NCBI GenBank assembly: GCA_018712145.1
Contig: DVHJ01000028.1
Coordinates: 1 to 33,439, forward strand
Length of the DNA: 33,439 nucleotides
Source of the DNA: Candidatus Faecousia faecigallinarum
GTDB taxonomy: Bacteria > Bacillota > Clostridia > Oscillospirales > Oscillospiraceae
Direction: 5' to 3'
Shown here: in pieces, positions 6,601 through 14,713 of the stretch
Position numbering within the stretch: position 1 is the first letter of the stretch
How the letters are laid out: each line of letters opens with the position of its first letter
The notes under the pieces: model-generated
Databases searched by the model: none
Told to the model about the DNA's origin: nothing
Seen by the model: only the letters and a program-made list of their open reading frames with translations
Made by a program: the position numbers and the translations under genes

Positions 6601-9600
6601 TTAATTCAGAATATCCCGGTGCAAAACCGTCAGCAGCTTGGCCAGCTGGCAACGGGTGGCCGTGCCCTTCGGCGACAGCCGGCCGTTGCCCACGCCATTG
6701 ACCAACTCTGTGGCTACCGCCCAGGCCATGGCAGTTTCGGCATAGCCGGATACCTGCCCGGCGTCGGTAAAGCCGTCCAGGCTAACGCCTGGGATCATCT
6801 CCAACCCCATATAGTCCTTGACATACCGGTAGAGGATGGTGACGGCTTCTTCCCGGGTGACCAGCCGTTCCGGTACGAAATGGTTCTCGTCCACGCCCTG
6901 GATAATGCCTTCCTGTCTGGCCCAGGTGATGGCTTTGGCATACCACAATTGGGGATTTACGTCAACGAAACCGGAATCCGTCCCGGCGTCCGGCTGACCG
7001 GCCAGGTTGTACATGGTCTGTACCAGCATAGCCCGGGTAGTGCCGGCATTGGGGGTGAAGGCGGATTGGTAGCCCACCATAATTTCCTGGGAAATCACAT
7101 AGTCGGTGTATGGATGATACCACTTTTCCGTGTCCAGGTCGGTGTAGGCCTTGCTGGGGCAGCGGATGGGTTCCAGTACCCGGCTCTCCGTTTCACCGCA
7201 GCGGGTACAGGTTCGGGTTTCTTCGCCGGATTCGGTGCAGGTGGCCGGCTTTGTCTCGCTCCATTCGCCCCACTGGTGACCGAAGGATAGCGCAAGTTTA
7301 CTTTCCTCCGAAATGCCGGATGCATTTTGTTCCAGGACGGCAACGGTGACCTCCGCTGTGCAGCCGCCCAGGGTGCGGAATGTCAGCTGTCCGTAGGCTG
7401 TGCCGGCGGGCTTGGCTTCCGTCCAGGCGTAGCCCAGCCGTACCTTGCCGCTTTCTTCCTGAATGGTGACGATTTCTGCTTCACCAGTTACCTCTTCCAG
7501 GGACAACACAGCGGGGTCATAGCTGACTTCCACCAGGCCATTGGTCTGGCCTTCGTTGGCGGTGAGGTTCACGGTGACCTTGTCCGGATCCTCCGGCGTA
7601 GGCTCGCTGGCATCTGCGGCAGGCTCCGCGGTACGCAGGCTGCCCCCGGTTTGCCTGGCCTCTGCCGGGGCGGTGAAGGGGACCGCTTCCCCATAGCCCA
7701 CTACCGTCTCTGCCTCGCCGGTGGCGCTGCTGTCCTGGCCGCCGTACAGGCTCACCGGGCCAACGCCCGGTCCCATATCGCCCAGAAGGGTGCTGTCATA
7801 GCGGCCCGTCATGGCGTTATACATCAGCCGCCAGATTTGGGTGGTGGTGCCGGTGTAGTAGGCCAGGTACAGGTTCCCGGTATCCGGGTCTGCCCACATG
7901 GAGCAGTTCATCTGCTCATCTTGCACCTGGAAGGTAAGGCCCGGCAGGTCGGTTTCCTTGTAGCGGACGGTTTCAAATAGGGCGGTCATTCCGGCGCGCG
8001 GGTCGTTAAACATATGTACCCGCCAGATGCAGCCGGCGTCGTCCAGAATGTATAGCAGCTGCGTATTCACCCAGCCGTAAGAAGAGTGGTAATACCTGGA
8101 CATCCCGCCGGAGGCGATGGCCACCATGCGGCTGGCTCCGCTGCGGCCCAGTTCCGGTGTGACGGTGAGGAACACCGGCTGCAGGGGATCCATGGGCGCC
8201 AGCAGGTACGCGTCATAAATGCCAATGACCAGGGGCTCCTCTGCCGTACCGTAGAAGCTGCAGTCGGTCATGTCCCAGATGGGGAAGCCAATGCCGCTGG
8301 TGGCGGAGGCCAGGATTTCCCCGGTGGCCTGGTCAATTTCATGGGTGGCAAATTCCCGGTGGTCGTTTCGGACCGCATCGCTGATGAACAGCCTGCCGCT
8401 GTTTGGCTCCAACACAGCCGATCCTACGGCCTGGGGCAAGGTGGCTCCCGCTGCCCAGCTGTCGCCATGGGCCATGTCCCAAGTGAAAAACCGGGTCTGT
8501 CCGTTTTCGTCCTTCACAATGCCCTCCAGCTGTACCCCAGGGTTCTCCACCGTGACGGTGCAGGAGGCGGACTGGGTGGGATCCAGCTGGGAGGTAGCGG
8601 TGATCACGGCTGTGCCGTTGGCCAGGCCAGTCACCAGGCCCTGGCCGTCCACCGTAGCCACCTGGCTGTTGGAGGTGGTCCAGGTCACTGCCCGGTTGCC
8701 TACCGTCCAGGGCTGTACCGCCGCCTGGAGGCTGGCTTCCTCTCCCTTCACCAAGGTCAAGGCGGTGCTGTCCAGCTGAACCCCGGACACGGCATCCGTT
8801 TCCGCCGGCCACTGGGGATTCACGCCCTTCTCCGGCAGGATCAGGCAGGAAAGGTGCCGCTCATACCAGGTTGTCAGACTGAAGCTTGAAATGTACAAAT
8901 ATTGATAGCTACCCGTTTCCAGGTCAAAGCTATAGATGTCGTTGTACATGTGTTCGTATGATCCGCCATGGGAAAACCAGTGATAGAAATACGCCCAGAG
9001 CAGGTGGCCGGTGTTGGGGTCCCAATCCAGGGCCTGCACCTCGCCGTTTACACCGTTGATGCTCCACCGGCTAAACAGAACTTCTGGCTGGGCAATGTTC
9101 TCCAGGGTGAAGCGGCAGATGGAACCGGGGGCATAACTGCTGCCGGTGGGCATTCCCCGGATGATGCAGTAGAAGTTTCCCTGATCGTCACAGGCCAGGG
9201 TGTTGGTTTCCGCCTCCACCTGGTCCAAGAATTGCACCTGGGCGGTCATGGCGTCAATTTCATACACCTCGCCGGTGTTGGTGATGCCATAGAGCTTACC
9301 GTCTACCCGGTTATAGGCCAGGTCGGTCATCTGCACCCCCATGGCGCCAATGTAGGCCATTTCTGTGGGGTGGTCCTCATTGATTACATACAGGTGGCCT
9401 GTGTCGGTGGCGGCATACATCAAGCCGTTGATATCTGCTGCGGCGTAGAAGGTTTCGCCGGTTTGCAAAATGCCGGTCATGGTGTCTGCAGGTGTAAATC
9501 CATCTCCGCTTATGTTAAAAGAGACAAACTGGTTGGTATACAGCTCAAAGGCAAAGGCTTCCATGCGCTCCGGCGGCGTGCCAATGGTAAGGTCCACTTC

Positions 9601-12600
9601 GTAGGCGGTGATGTTGTTGGCGTAGTCATATACCTGGAGGAGGAAGCGGTTGCCCTCGACTTCCTCAAGGTCCAGGGTAAAGGTGGCGGTTTCTCCTGCC
9701 GTTTCCTGATTGGCGCCGGTAGCAGCCAAGGTGTTAAAGCCGCCCTCGCTGAGCAGCTTCACGGCTGCGATATACTGGTTGTCCCTGGCCGTGACGCTCA
9801 TGGTATTGCTCAGCAGGTTGTAGGATACCTCCAGCAGTTCCGGGGCAGTGTTATCGATCACCAGGGGAACGGTCCAGGTGGTGCCATGCCCCAAGGCGTC
9901 CCAGCCGGTGACCCCATCCTGAACGTACAGCTCCGGCGCCAGCTCCAGGGCCAGCTCCAGCTGAGTGCCCTCCGGCAACCCTTCTGCCGTGTAGTTCACC
10001 GGCAGCTGCACGGCGTTATTTTGCCAGCCGTAAAAGTCAGAATAAAATGCAGCGAGCACGGAACCCAGCTCTTCCTGGCGGAGGATTTCGCCGGTTCCTG
10101 TGTTGGTGATGGTGAGGCGGCTGTTGCCAGCGTTCCGAATGGGGGTCACTGCCCAGGTATCCAGCTTGTCGCCCCGCACGTTGTTCATGGCGTTGCGCTC
10201 CGGCATGTACACCTCGTCGGCAATCTGCGGATTTCCCCCGAAGTAGTACTGATTTTTCCAATCGGTTTTCCGGCGCACCAGCAGGGAGTTGGCAAAGCCT
10301 GCCACGTAAAACTGCCTTGTTTCCTCGCCGGTCGTGAACGTTTGGTTACTGCCAATATCCAGCATGGAAGGGTCAGACCAGTTGCCGTAGAAGCCCAGCA
10401 CAGGGATGGAGTGGGTGGGTAGGATGAGACCTTCCGCTGTGGGGGCAGGGGCGGCGAAGACAAAGCCTTCAATGTAGGCGCCATTGGCAAAATTCTCGTC
10501 CAGAGTGGCCTTCTGGCTTTCCGTCAGGGTTATGGTGACCTCTACCGTTACGCTGCCGCCGGCCGGTACGGTGATTACCCCGGCGTTGATGGCCCGCAGC
10601 AGGCAGTGCACGTCGTAGGTATTCACCGTGCCGTCGCCGCTGAGGTCTGCGTGGCCTTCGTTTGCCGACAGGGCGGCGCCCAGCACCACATGATCCATCA
10701 GCAGCTGCGCATCTGCATTATCCACCACGCCGTCGCCGGTAAAGTCGTAGCTGCCTAGATTTTCCACCGGCTCCACGACTTGTCCCTGAGCCTGGAAACT
10801 AACCTGGGCGTCCAGGGGTTCCGTCAGGGTATCCATATACAGGCCCAGCTGGGACTGCGCTCTGTCTACATAATCTTCAAATACCCCTTGGGTAAACAAA
10901 TCGGCGGAAAGGGTATAGGGGGTGTCTTGACCGGAGAGATCATGGATGGTGAAGGCAAAGCGGTATTCCCCGGTGCGCGCCGGATCATCCTTTAACTCAG
11001 CTTTCACCTTGCCGTCGCTCTGGCCATCCACCAGCAGGTAAGATGGGCTGGTGACCGCCTTATCCACGGCTGCCAGGCCTGCGCCCTGACGCATCACCGC
11101 ATAGTAGCTTCCGGATTCCGCTTCCAGCAGCGGCTCTGCCGTGGACATGAGCAGGCTCTGGGACAAAGCCCGGTTAGTCAGTCCGTCCTGAGCCAAATGG
11201 TTTTCCTGGATGTACTGCATCACCAGAGCAGTCATCCCCGCCACCTGGGGAGCGGCCATAGAGGTGCCGGACATGAAGGTATATTCGTCAGTGGCAGCGC
11301 CTTCCCACTGGCCGCCGCTGATGGAGTAGATGTTGCCGCCGGGGGCAGTGATCTCCGGCTTAAGGCTCAGATCACCGGGAATGCCCCAGGAGGAGAAGGA
11401 ACTCATGGTGAGATAGTCGGAATTCAGGTATTCCGCTGTGCTATCCTGGCACACGGTAATGGCGCCAGTGTAATAGGTGAGACCCTCTGCCGTTTGTGCC
11501 GGTGTGCCTGCCGCTTTCACCGCAGCGCCGCCGGCCTGGCTGATGGATGCACAGGGCATTTGCTGGCGGTAGCCGGTGAGATCCATGCCGAACACGCCGG
11601 GCACATTGTTGTAAACCACCAGGGCCGCAGCCCCCAAGTTGGCGGCTACTGTAGCTTTATCGGAAAAATCGGTTTCTCCCCGGGAACAGAAGACAATCTT
11701 CCCGGTCAGATCCATGCCGGCGTAGTCCTCTTCTTTGCCCAGACCGTCAATGAGCAGGTACGGGTATTCCGTTCCGCTTCCGTTGGTGTCCAGGGCAGAA
11801 AATGCATACCGGTAGTTATCCATATAAACCATTTTCTTCTCGCCCAGCTGCAGATAGCTGCCAATGCTGCCGTCATTGTCCACGGAAGCTACGGCAAATG
11901 CGTTGGTATATGTAGCCGGGGAGCCGGCGGTGCTCAGGTTCACATCCTCGGCATACAGGTGGCGTGCACTTGTGCTGGTCGGTTCTGCCCAGTTTCCTGC
12001 GTTGCCGGCGGAAGTTGTTATCACGGTGTCCGTCTTGGCCAGACCGTCCAGCAGTTCCCGATAAACCTCGCTGGTGGCCAGACCGGCGTAAGAAGAACCA
12101 AGGGAGAGATTTACACTGTCGCAGCCCAAAATGATGGCGTCTTCAACGGCGGCAAAATAGTCGGAGTCATATGCCCCGCCGTAGGCGCCGAAGACCTTCA
12201 TCACCAGGAGCTGGGCGTCCGGCGCGTTGCCCACCATTTGCACAGCGCTCTCCGCGTCCACATAACCGCCCTCCCCGTCGGGCAGGTACCGGTTGGCGGC
12301 GGCGATACCGGCAACATGGGAGCCGTGGCCGCCTTGGGCATCCAGGTCGTGGGTGATATTCAAGGTGTTGTCAATGTAATTGTAGCCGAAGGGCAGCTTG
12401 GTATTGACGTAGAAATCCTCTGCTGTGGCTTCCGGCATCCGCCGGTGGGCATTTAGCTGGCCGAGGACCGAGGCAATTTCCGCAGCATCCAGCAAATCCT
12501 TTTCCTGGATGTATGCCGCTACCGGCATGCCCGCCTGCTCTGCCGCCTGTGCAATGGCGTAGTCAAAAGCGCCGGCGTCTACGGATTGGTGATCCGTATC

Positions 12601-13221
12601 CAGGCCGGTGTCAATGACGGCAATCCGGGAACCGGCTCCGGTGTAGCCCAGATCCCAAACCGTATCGGTGCCGCTCATCTGGGTGGAGACAGCCATGTTT
12701 GGGGAGTACTCCCCACCGGTGGAGACCACCTGAGGCGAATACTGAGTTTCCAGCACCACATCCTCCACACCTGGCACCTGGCGGATATCCGCCAATTTAC
12801 CATAGGGGACATTGGCAGAGATCAGGTTTGCTGCCAGGGTCAGGTTCCAGACCACATCCAGTTCCTGCCCGTCCAGGACGGTTTGGGCAATGGCGGTGGT
12901 GACCGCAACCTGCTGCGCCTGCAACGTCTGCCGGTAGATTTGGGCAGCAGGGTTTTGGGCAATGCCCTGGGTGGAAAATCCCGCTTCTACTGTAGGTTGC
13001 TTGTCCAGTACGATGGATACCCGGACCATATCCGTATCCGCGTACAGGCTTTCTTCCGGCAGCCCGGCAGCCTGATCGGATTCCGTCAGCACCGGGTCCG
13101 TGGGGGTTAGGGTGGGATACACCACTTCCGGAGAGGTGGCTCCGGTGGGGATGCCCAAGCCCAGCAGCAGCGCAAGGATCAGCGCCGCTGCCAGCAATTT
13201 CCTGGCGATTCCGCTTCTCAT
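6601..13221 (-). CDS. Giant cell-surface subtilisin-family (S8) serine protease with dockerin, Ig-like, cohesin-like and SLH modules
   Basis: 2206 residues. Order: signal peptide (1-30); propeptide-like region (60-165); S8 catalytic domain with Asp204 (VIDTG), His299 (GGHGSHVAG), oxyanion Asn407 (SAGNAGN) and Ser654 (SGTSMAAP). A PA-type insertion (about 470-590) resembles lactocepin/C5a peptidases. Next come an Fn3-like region, an internal type I dockerin pair (Asp826-Asp837 and Asp859-Asp870 calcium loops), two stretches with beta-propeller-like repeats (about 1250-1465 and 1562-1850) flanking a BIG2-type Ig domain (about 1479-1560), a cohesin-like segment (about 1880-1965), a Cys-rich module with TCT and CxxC motifs (about 1980-2014) and three SLH repeats (about 2024-2204). 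The SLH repeats predict non-covalent attachment to the cell wall. ATG follows AGGAGG. All catalytic residues are present. Substrate unknown; proteins or peptides outside the cell are expected. Confidence 0.93.
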   Translation of the reverse strand: MRSGIARKLLAAALILALLLGLGIPTGATSPEVVYPTLTPTDPVLTESDQAAGLPEESLYADTDMVRVSIVLDKQPTVEAGFSTQGIAQNPAAQIYRQTLQAQQVAVTTAIAQTVLDGQELDVVWNLTLAANLISANVPYGKLADIRQVPGVEDVVLETQYSPQVVSTGGEYSPNMAVSTQMSGTDTVWDLGYTGAGSRIAVIDTGLDTDHQSVDAGAFDYAIAQAAEQAGMPVAAYIQEKDLLDAAEIASVLGQLNAHRRMPEATAEDFYVNTKLPFGYNYIDNTLNITHDLDAQGGHGSHVAGIAAANRYLPDGEGGYVDAESAVQMVGNAPDAQLLVMKVFGAYGGAYDSDYFAAVEDAIILGCDSVNLSLGSSYAGLATSEVYRELLDGLAKTDTVITTSAGNAGNWAEPTSTSARHLYAEDVNLSTAGSPATYTNAFAVASVDNDGSIGSYLQLGEKKMVYMDNYRYAFSALDTNGSGTEYPYLLIDGLGKEEDYAGMDLTGKIVFCSRGETDFSDKATVAANLGAAALVVYNNVPGVFGMDLTGYRQQMPCASISQAGGAAVKAAGTPAQTAEGLTYYTGAITVCQDSTAEYLNSDYLTMSSFSSWGIPGDLSLKPEITAPGGNIYSISGGQWEGAATDEYTFMSGTSMAAPQVAGMTALVMQYIQENHLAQDGLTNRALSQSLLMSTAEPLLEAESGSYYAVMRQGAGLAAVDKAVTSPSYLLVDGQSDGKVKAELKDDPARTGEYRFAFTIHDLSGQDTPYTLSADLFTQGVFEDYVDRAQSQLGLYMDTLTEPLDAQVSFQAQGQVVEPVENLGSYDFTGDGVVDNADAQLLMDHVVLGAALSANEGHADLSGDGTVNTYDVHCLLRAINAGVITVPAGGSVTVEVTITLTESQKATLDENFANGAYIEGFVFAAPAPTAEGLILPTHSIPVLGFYGNWSDPSMLDIGSNQTFTTGEETRQFYVAGFANSLLVRRKTDWKNQYYFGGNPQIADEVYMPERNAMNNVRGDKLDTWAVTPIRNAGNSRLTITNTGTGEILRQEELGSVLAAFYSDFYGWQNNAVQLPVNYTAEGLPEGTQLELALELAPELYVQDGVTGWDALGHGTTWTVPLVIDNTAPELLEVSYNLLSNTMSVTARDNQYIAAVKLLSEGGFNTLAATGANQETAGETATFTLDLEEVEGNRFLLQVYDYANNITAYEVDLTIGTPPERMEAFAFELYTNQFVSFNISGDGFTPADTMTGILQTGETFYAAADINGLMYAATDTGHLYVINEDHPTEMAYIGAMGVQMTDLAYNRVDGKLYGITNTGEVYEIDAMTAQVQFLDQVEAETNTLACDDQGNFYCIIRGMPTGSSYAPGSICRFTLENIAQPEVLFSRWSINGVNGEVQALDWDPNTGHLLWAYFYHWFSHGGSYEHMYNDIYSFDLETGSYQYLYISSFSLTTWYERHLSCLILPEKGVNPQWPAETDAVSGVQLDSTALTLVKGEEASLQAAVQPWTVGNRAVTWTTSNSQVATVDGQGLVTGLANGTAVITATSQLDPTQSASCTVTVENPGVQLEGIVKDENGQTRFFTWDMAHGDSWAAGATLPQAVGSAVLEPNSGRLFISDAVRNDHREFATHEIDQATGEILASATSGIGFPIWDMTDCSFYGTAEEPLVIGIYDAYLLAPMDPLQPVFLTVTPELGRSGASRMVAIASGGMSRYYHSSYGWVNTQLLYILDDAGCIWRVHMFNDPRAGMTALFETVRYKETDLPGLTFQVQDEQMNCSMWADPDTGNLYLAYYTGTTTQIWRLMYNAMTGRYDSTLLGDMGPGVGPVSLYGGQDSSATGEAETVVGYGEAVPFTAPAEARQTGGSLRTAEPAADASEPTPEDPDKVTVNLTANEGQTNGLVEVSYDPAVLSLEEVTGEAEIVTIQEESGKVRLGYAWTEAKPAGTAYGQLTFRTLGGCTAEVTVAVLEQNASGISEESKLALSFGHQWGEWSETKPATCTESGEETRTCTRCGETESRVLEPIRCPSKAYTDLDTEKWYHPYTDYVISQEIMVGYQSAFTPNAGTTRAMLVQTMYNLAGQPDAGTDSGFVDVNPQLWYAKAITWARQEGIIQGVDENHFVPERLVTREEAVTILYRYVKDYMGLEMIPGVSLDGFTDAGQVSGYAETAMAWAVATELVNGVGNGRLSPKGTATRCQLAKLLTVLHRDILN

Positions 13222-13248
13222 TGATGGTTCCTCCTACTGTACAAAATT

Positions 13249-13312
13249 TTATACCACCGGGGTGTTTGCCGCCCCCGGCCAGTACCAAGGCCGCGTCCCC
13301 AGAGCAGGGGGC
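13249..13312 (-). other. GC-rich structured 5' leader of the protease mRNA
   Basis: Between the predicted transcription start (about 13349) and the ATG, the leader contains consecutive short inverted repeats: CCCC/GGGG around six bases (13297-13310) and GGCC/GGCC around eight bases (13277-13292). It is far more GC-rich than the flanking AT-rich promoter. It does not match a riboswitch class that I can recognise. Confidence 0.35.
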
Positions 13313-13321
13313 ACAAATAAA

Positions 13322-13338
13322 TTAGATTTCCATCCAGA
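13322..13338. promoter_or_regulatory. Repeated operator-like element, copy A (downstream of protease promoter)
   Basis: Seventeen bases TTAGATTTCCATCCAGA. Copy B has the same core GATTTCCATC in the same orientation, with its flanks swapped (TCTG on the left, TAA on the right), so each copy is an imperfect dyad. Copy A lies about 11-27 bases after the predicted protease transcription start, where a bound repressor would block RNA polymerase. Confidence 0.6.
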
Positions 13339-13355
13339 TTTTTCTCTTTTTTGAC

Positions 13356-13384
13356 ATTATAACCAGATTCCCGCAAAAGGTCAA
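13356..13384 (-). promoter_or_regulatory. Near-consensus promoter of the giant protease gene
   Basis: On the minus strand TTGACC (13379-13384), a 17-base spacer and a perfect TATAAT (13356-13361). It is flanked on both sides by copies of the 17-bp element, with copy B just upstream of the -35 and copy A just after the start point. A promoter this strong with bracketing sites suggests repression. Confidence 0.85.
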
Positions 13385-13391
13385 TAGGATT

Positions 13392-13408
13392 TCTGGATTT
13401 CCATCTAA
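13392..13408. promoter_or_regulatory. Repeated operator-like element, copy B (upstream of protease -35)
   Basis: Seventeen bases TCTGGATTTCCATCTAA, sharing the core GATTTCCATC with copy A 71 bases away (close to seven helical turns, compatible with looping or same-face binding). The likely ligand is the divergently encoded winged-helix regulator, by neighbourhood only. Confidence 0.6.
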
Positions 13409-13436
13409 TTTTTCAAAAAAATTTCTTCCAAGGCAG

Positions 13437-13465
13437 TTGCATTTCCATTCACTTCGTGATAGGAT
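13437..13465 (+). promoter_or_regulatory. Likely promoter of the ArsR-type regulator, containing a partial operator copy
   Basis: TTGCAT (13437-13442), a 17-base spacer and TAGGAT (13460-13465). The -35/spacer contains CATTTCCATTC (13440-13450), a partial third copy of the GATTTCCATC core. This placement would allow the regulator to control its own expression. Confidence 0.5.
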
Positions 13466-13484
13466 ATGGCCGAGGAAAGATATG

Positions 13485-13516
13485 CCACCGGGTTAGCCTT
13501 GCCATACCCCGGTGGA
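13485..13516 (+). other. Hairpin in the 5' leader of the regulator gene
   Basis: An 8-bp stem CCACCGGG / CCCGGTGG (13485-13492 with 13508-13515) lies in the untranslated leader, about 40 bases before the proposed TTG start. There is no T-tract. Its function is unknown. Confidence 0.35.
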
Positions 13517-13554
13517 CAACCGTGTACCTGGAAAAATCAGTTGGAGGGATTTTT

Positions 13555-14652
13555 TTGGAATTTGTATTGGAAACCCAGCTAAATCCTCGGGCAGAATGTT
13601 TGTTTTTACTTAGCCGGCACTGTAACCAAATGCCTGACGTGCCAAATTCCATTTTCGCGGGCGTGCATTGGTATTGTGAGCTGCACAATATCCCGGACAG
13701 CGTGGTTGCGCCCATGGTTGATTCGTTGGCACAAATTGAGGCGGAAGTGTTGCAGGGCCTGCCTGAGCTGGGCAGTGCTGAGCGGCTACTGTTCCAGAGT
13801 CATGAGGATTTCTGGACAAATTTGGCCTGGGGATTTTCTTTTCTGGAGGAACGTGGGGTGGAGCTTGCCCAGCTGGCGGAAGGGGAGCGGCGGGAGATTG
13901 TCCGGCAGCTTCTCCAGCTGGTGCTGAATCATCAAATCCCCGATTTGAATAAGGTAGAGGATTTGCCTACCTTGATTCAACTGCTGAATGAACAGGGGAT
14001 TTCCACGGAGGTGAGCTGGGCCTGCGTCACCGTTTGGCGGGATCCGGTGGAATACCAGCGGAAATTCCGGCAGATTATCCGGGAAACCGAGACCCAGCTA
14101 GCCGGAAAGCAGCAGGCTCTCTCAGCCATGCTGGAAAAATACTTGCCGGATGTGCAAAGCACATTGAAGAAGGTCAAAACAACCGGCAACATTGTGAATG
14201 AAATTCCAGCATATATTCAGAAAATTACCGTATACCCGTCAGCCATGTTGTTCGGTCAGGTTTTGCTGGTTTGGAACCGGGAGATGTTGGGCGAACATGC
14301 CTACCTGTTTGTCAGCCTGCACTACTGGGCGCTGGACAGGCTGACTGCCCAATACAGCGACAATAGCAAGCTCCTGGCCAACCAAGCAAAAACCATGGCA
14401 GATGTGCGCCGGGTGGAGCTGCTCAAGGCGCTGCGGGGCAAGCCGCTGTGTAACCAGGAATTGGTGGAACTGCTGGGCTACTCCCAGGCGAATGTGTCCT
14501 ACCATATGACGTATTTGCAGCAGGAAAAGTTTGTGAAAGTAGAGAAACGGGGGAGCCGGATCGAGTACAGCCTGAACCGGGAGAGTATGCAGGCTTTTGT
14601 AGAGCTTATCCAGGCCACCTTTCTCCAGCAGCCCCGTTCGGGGCAAGGCTGA
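13555..14652 (+). CDS. ArsR-type winged-helix transcriptional regulator with long N-terminal domain
   Basis: 365 residues from the proposed TTG start at 13555, which has GGAGGG six bases upstream. The open frame extends further up, but that part has no ribosome binding site and overlaps the promoter region, so it is unlikely to be translated. The last 90 residues are a winged helix-turn-helix of ArsR type, with VRRVELLKAL, a recognition-helix region around YSQANVSYHMTYL and a wing around EKRGSRIEYSL. The first 270 residues are mostly helical, without metal-binding Cys clusters or a domain I can name, and may sense a ligand or dimerise. It is transcribed divergently from the giant S8 protease and shares its promoter region, so control of that gene is the natural inference. 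It is followed by a strong hairpin. Confidence 0.8.
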   Translation: MEFVLETQLNPRAECLFLLSRHCNQMPDVPNSIFAGVHWYCELHNIPDSVVAPMVDSLAQIEAEVLQGLPELGSAERLLFQSHEDFWTNLAWGFSFLEERGVELAQLAEGERREIVRQLLQLVLNHQIPDLNKVEDLPTLIQLLNEQGISTEVSWACVTVWRDPVEYQRKFRQIIRETETQLAGKQQALSAMLEKYLPDVQSTLKKVKTTGNIVNEIPAYIQKITVYPSAMLFGQVLLVWNREMLGEHAYLFVSLHYWALDRLTAQYSDNSKLLANQAKTMADVRRVELLKALRGKPLCNQELVELLGYSQANVSYHMTYLQQEKFVKVEKRGSRIEYSLNRESMQAFVELIQATFLQQPRSGQG

Positions 14653-14667
14653 CCCGGCATAAACACA

Positions 14668-14705
14668 GCAACGCCGGCTCTGAACCGATTTCAGAGCCGG
14701 CGTTG
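14668..14705. terminator. Shared hairpin terminator between the regulator and the eut operon
   Basis: Perfect 17-bp stem GCAACGCCGGCTCTGAA / TTCAGAGCCGGCGTTGC with a 4-base loop, located between two convergent genes. T-runs after the stem are poor on both strands, so it may be an inefficient or Rho-assisted terminator, or an mRNA end stabiliser. Confidence 0.7.
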
Positions 14706-14713
14706 CTGCGCCG

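Noticed and set aside
8968..10422. A 484-codon plus-strand open frame inside the giant protease gene (and others at 11197-12456, 8086-8889 and 6490-7290)
   Set aside because: All lie antisense to continuous domain-bearing sequence, have skewed Gly/His/Val/Gln-rich composition and lack start signals.
13249..13350. Possible c-di-GMP-I riboswitch in the protease leader (GGGGACGCGGCC resembles GGGACGCAAAGCC)
   Set aside because: The other conserved elements, notably the CAAACC region and the tetraloop/receptor, are missing.
13456..13554. Earlier ATG start of the ArsR-type regulator at 13456
   Set aside because: It lies within the predicted -10 region, has no ribosome binding site and codes for an atypical stretch; TTG 13555 has GGAGGG at ideal spacing.
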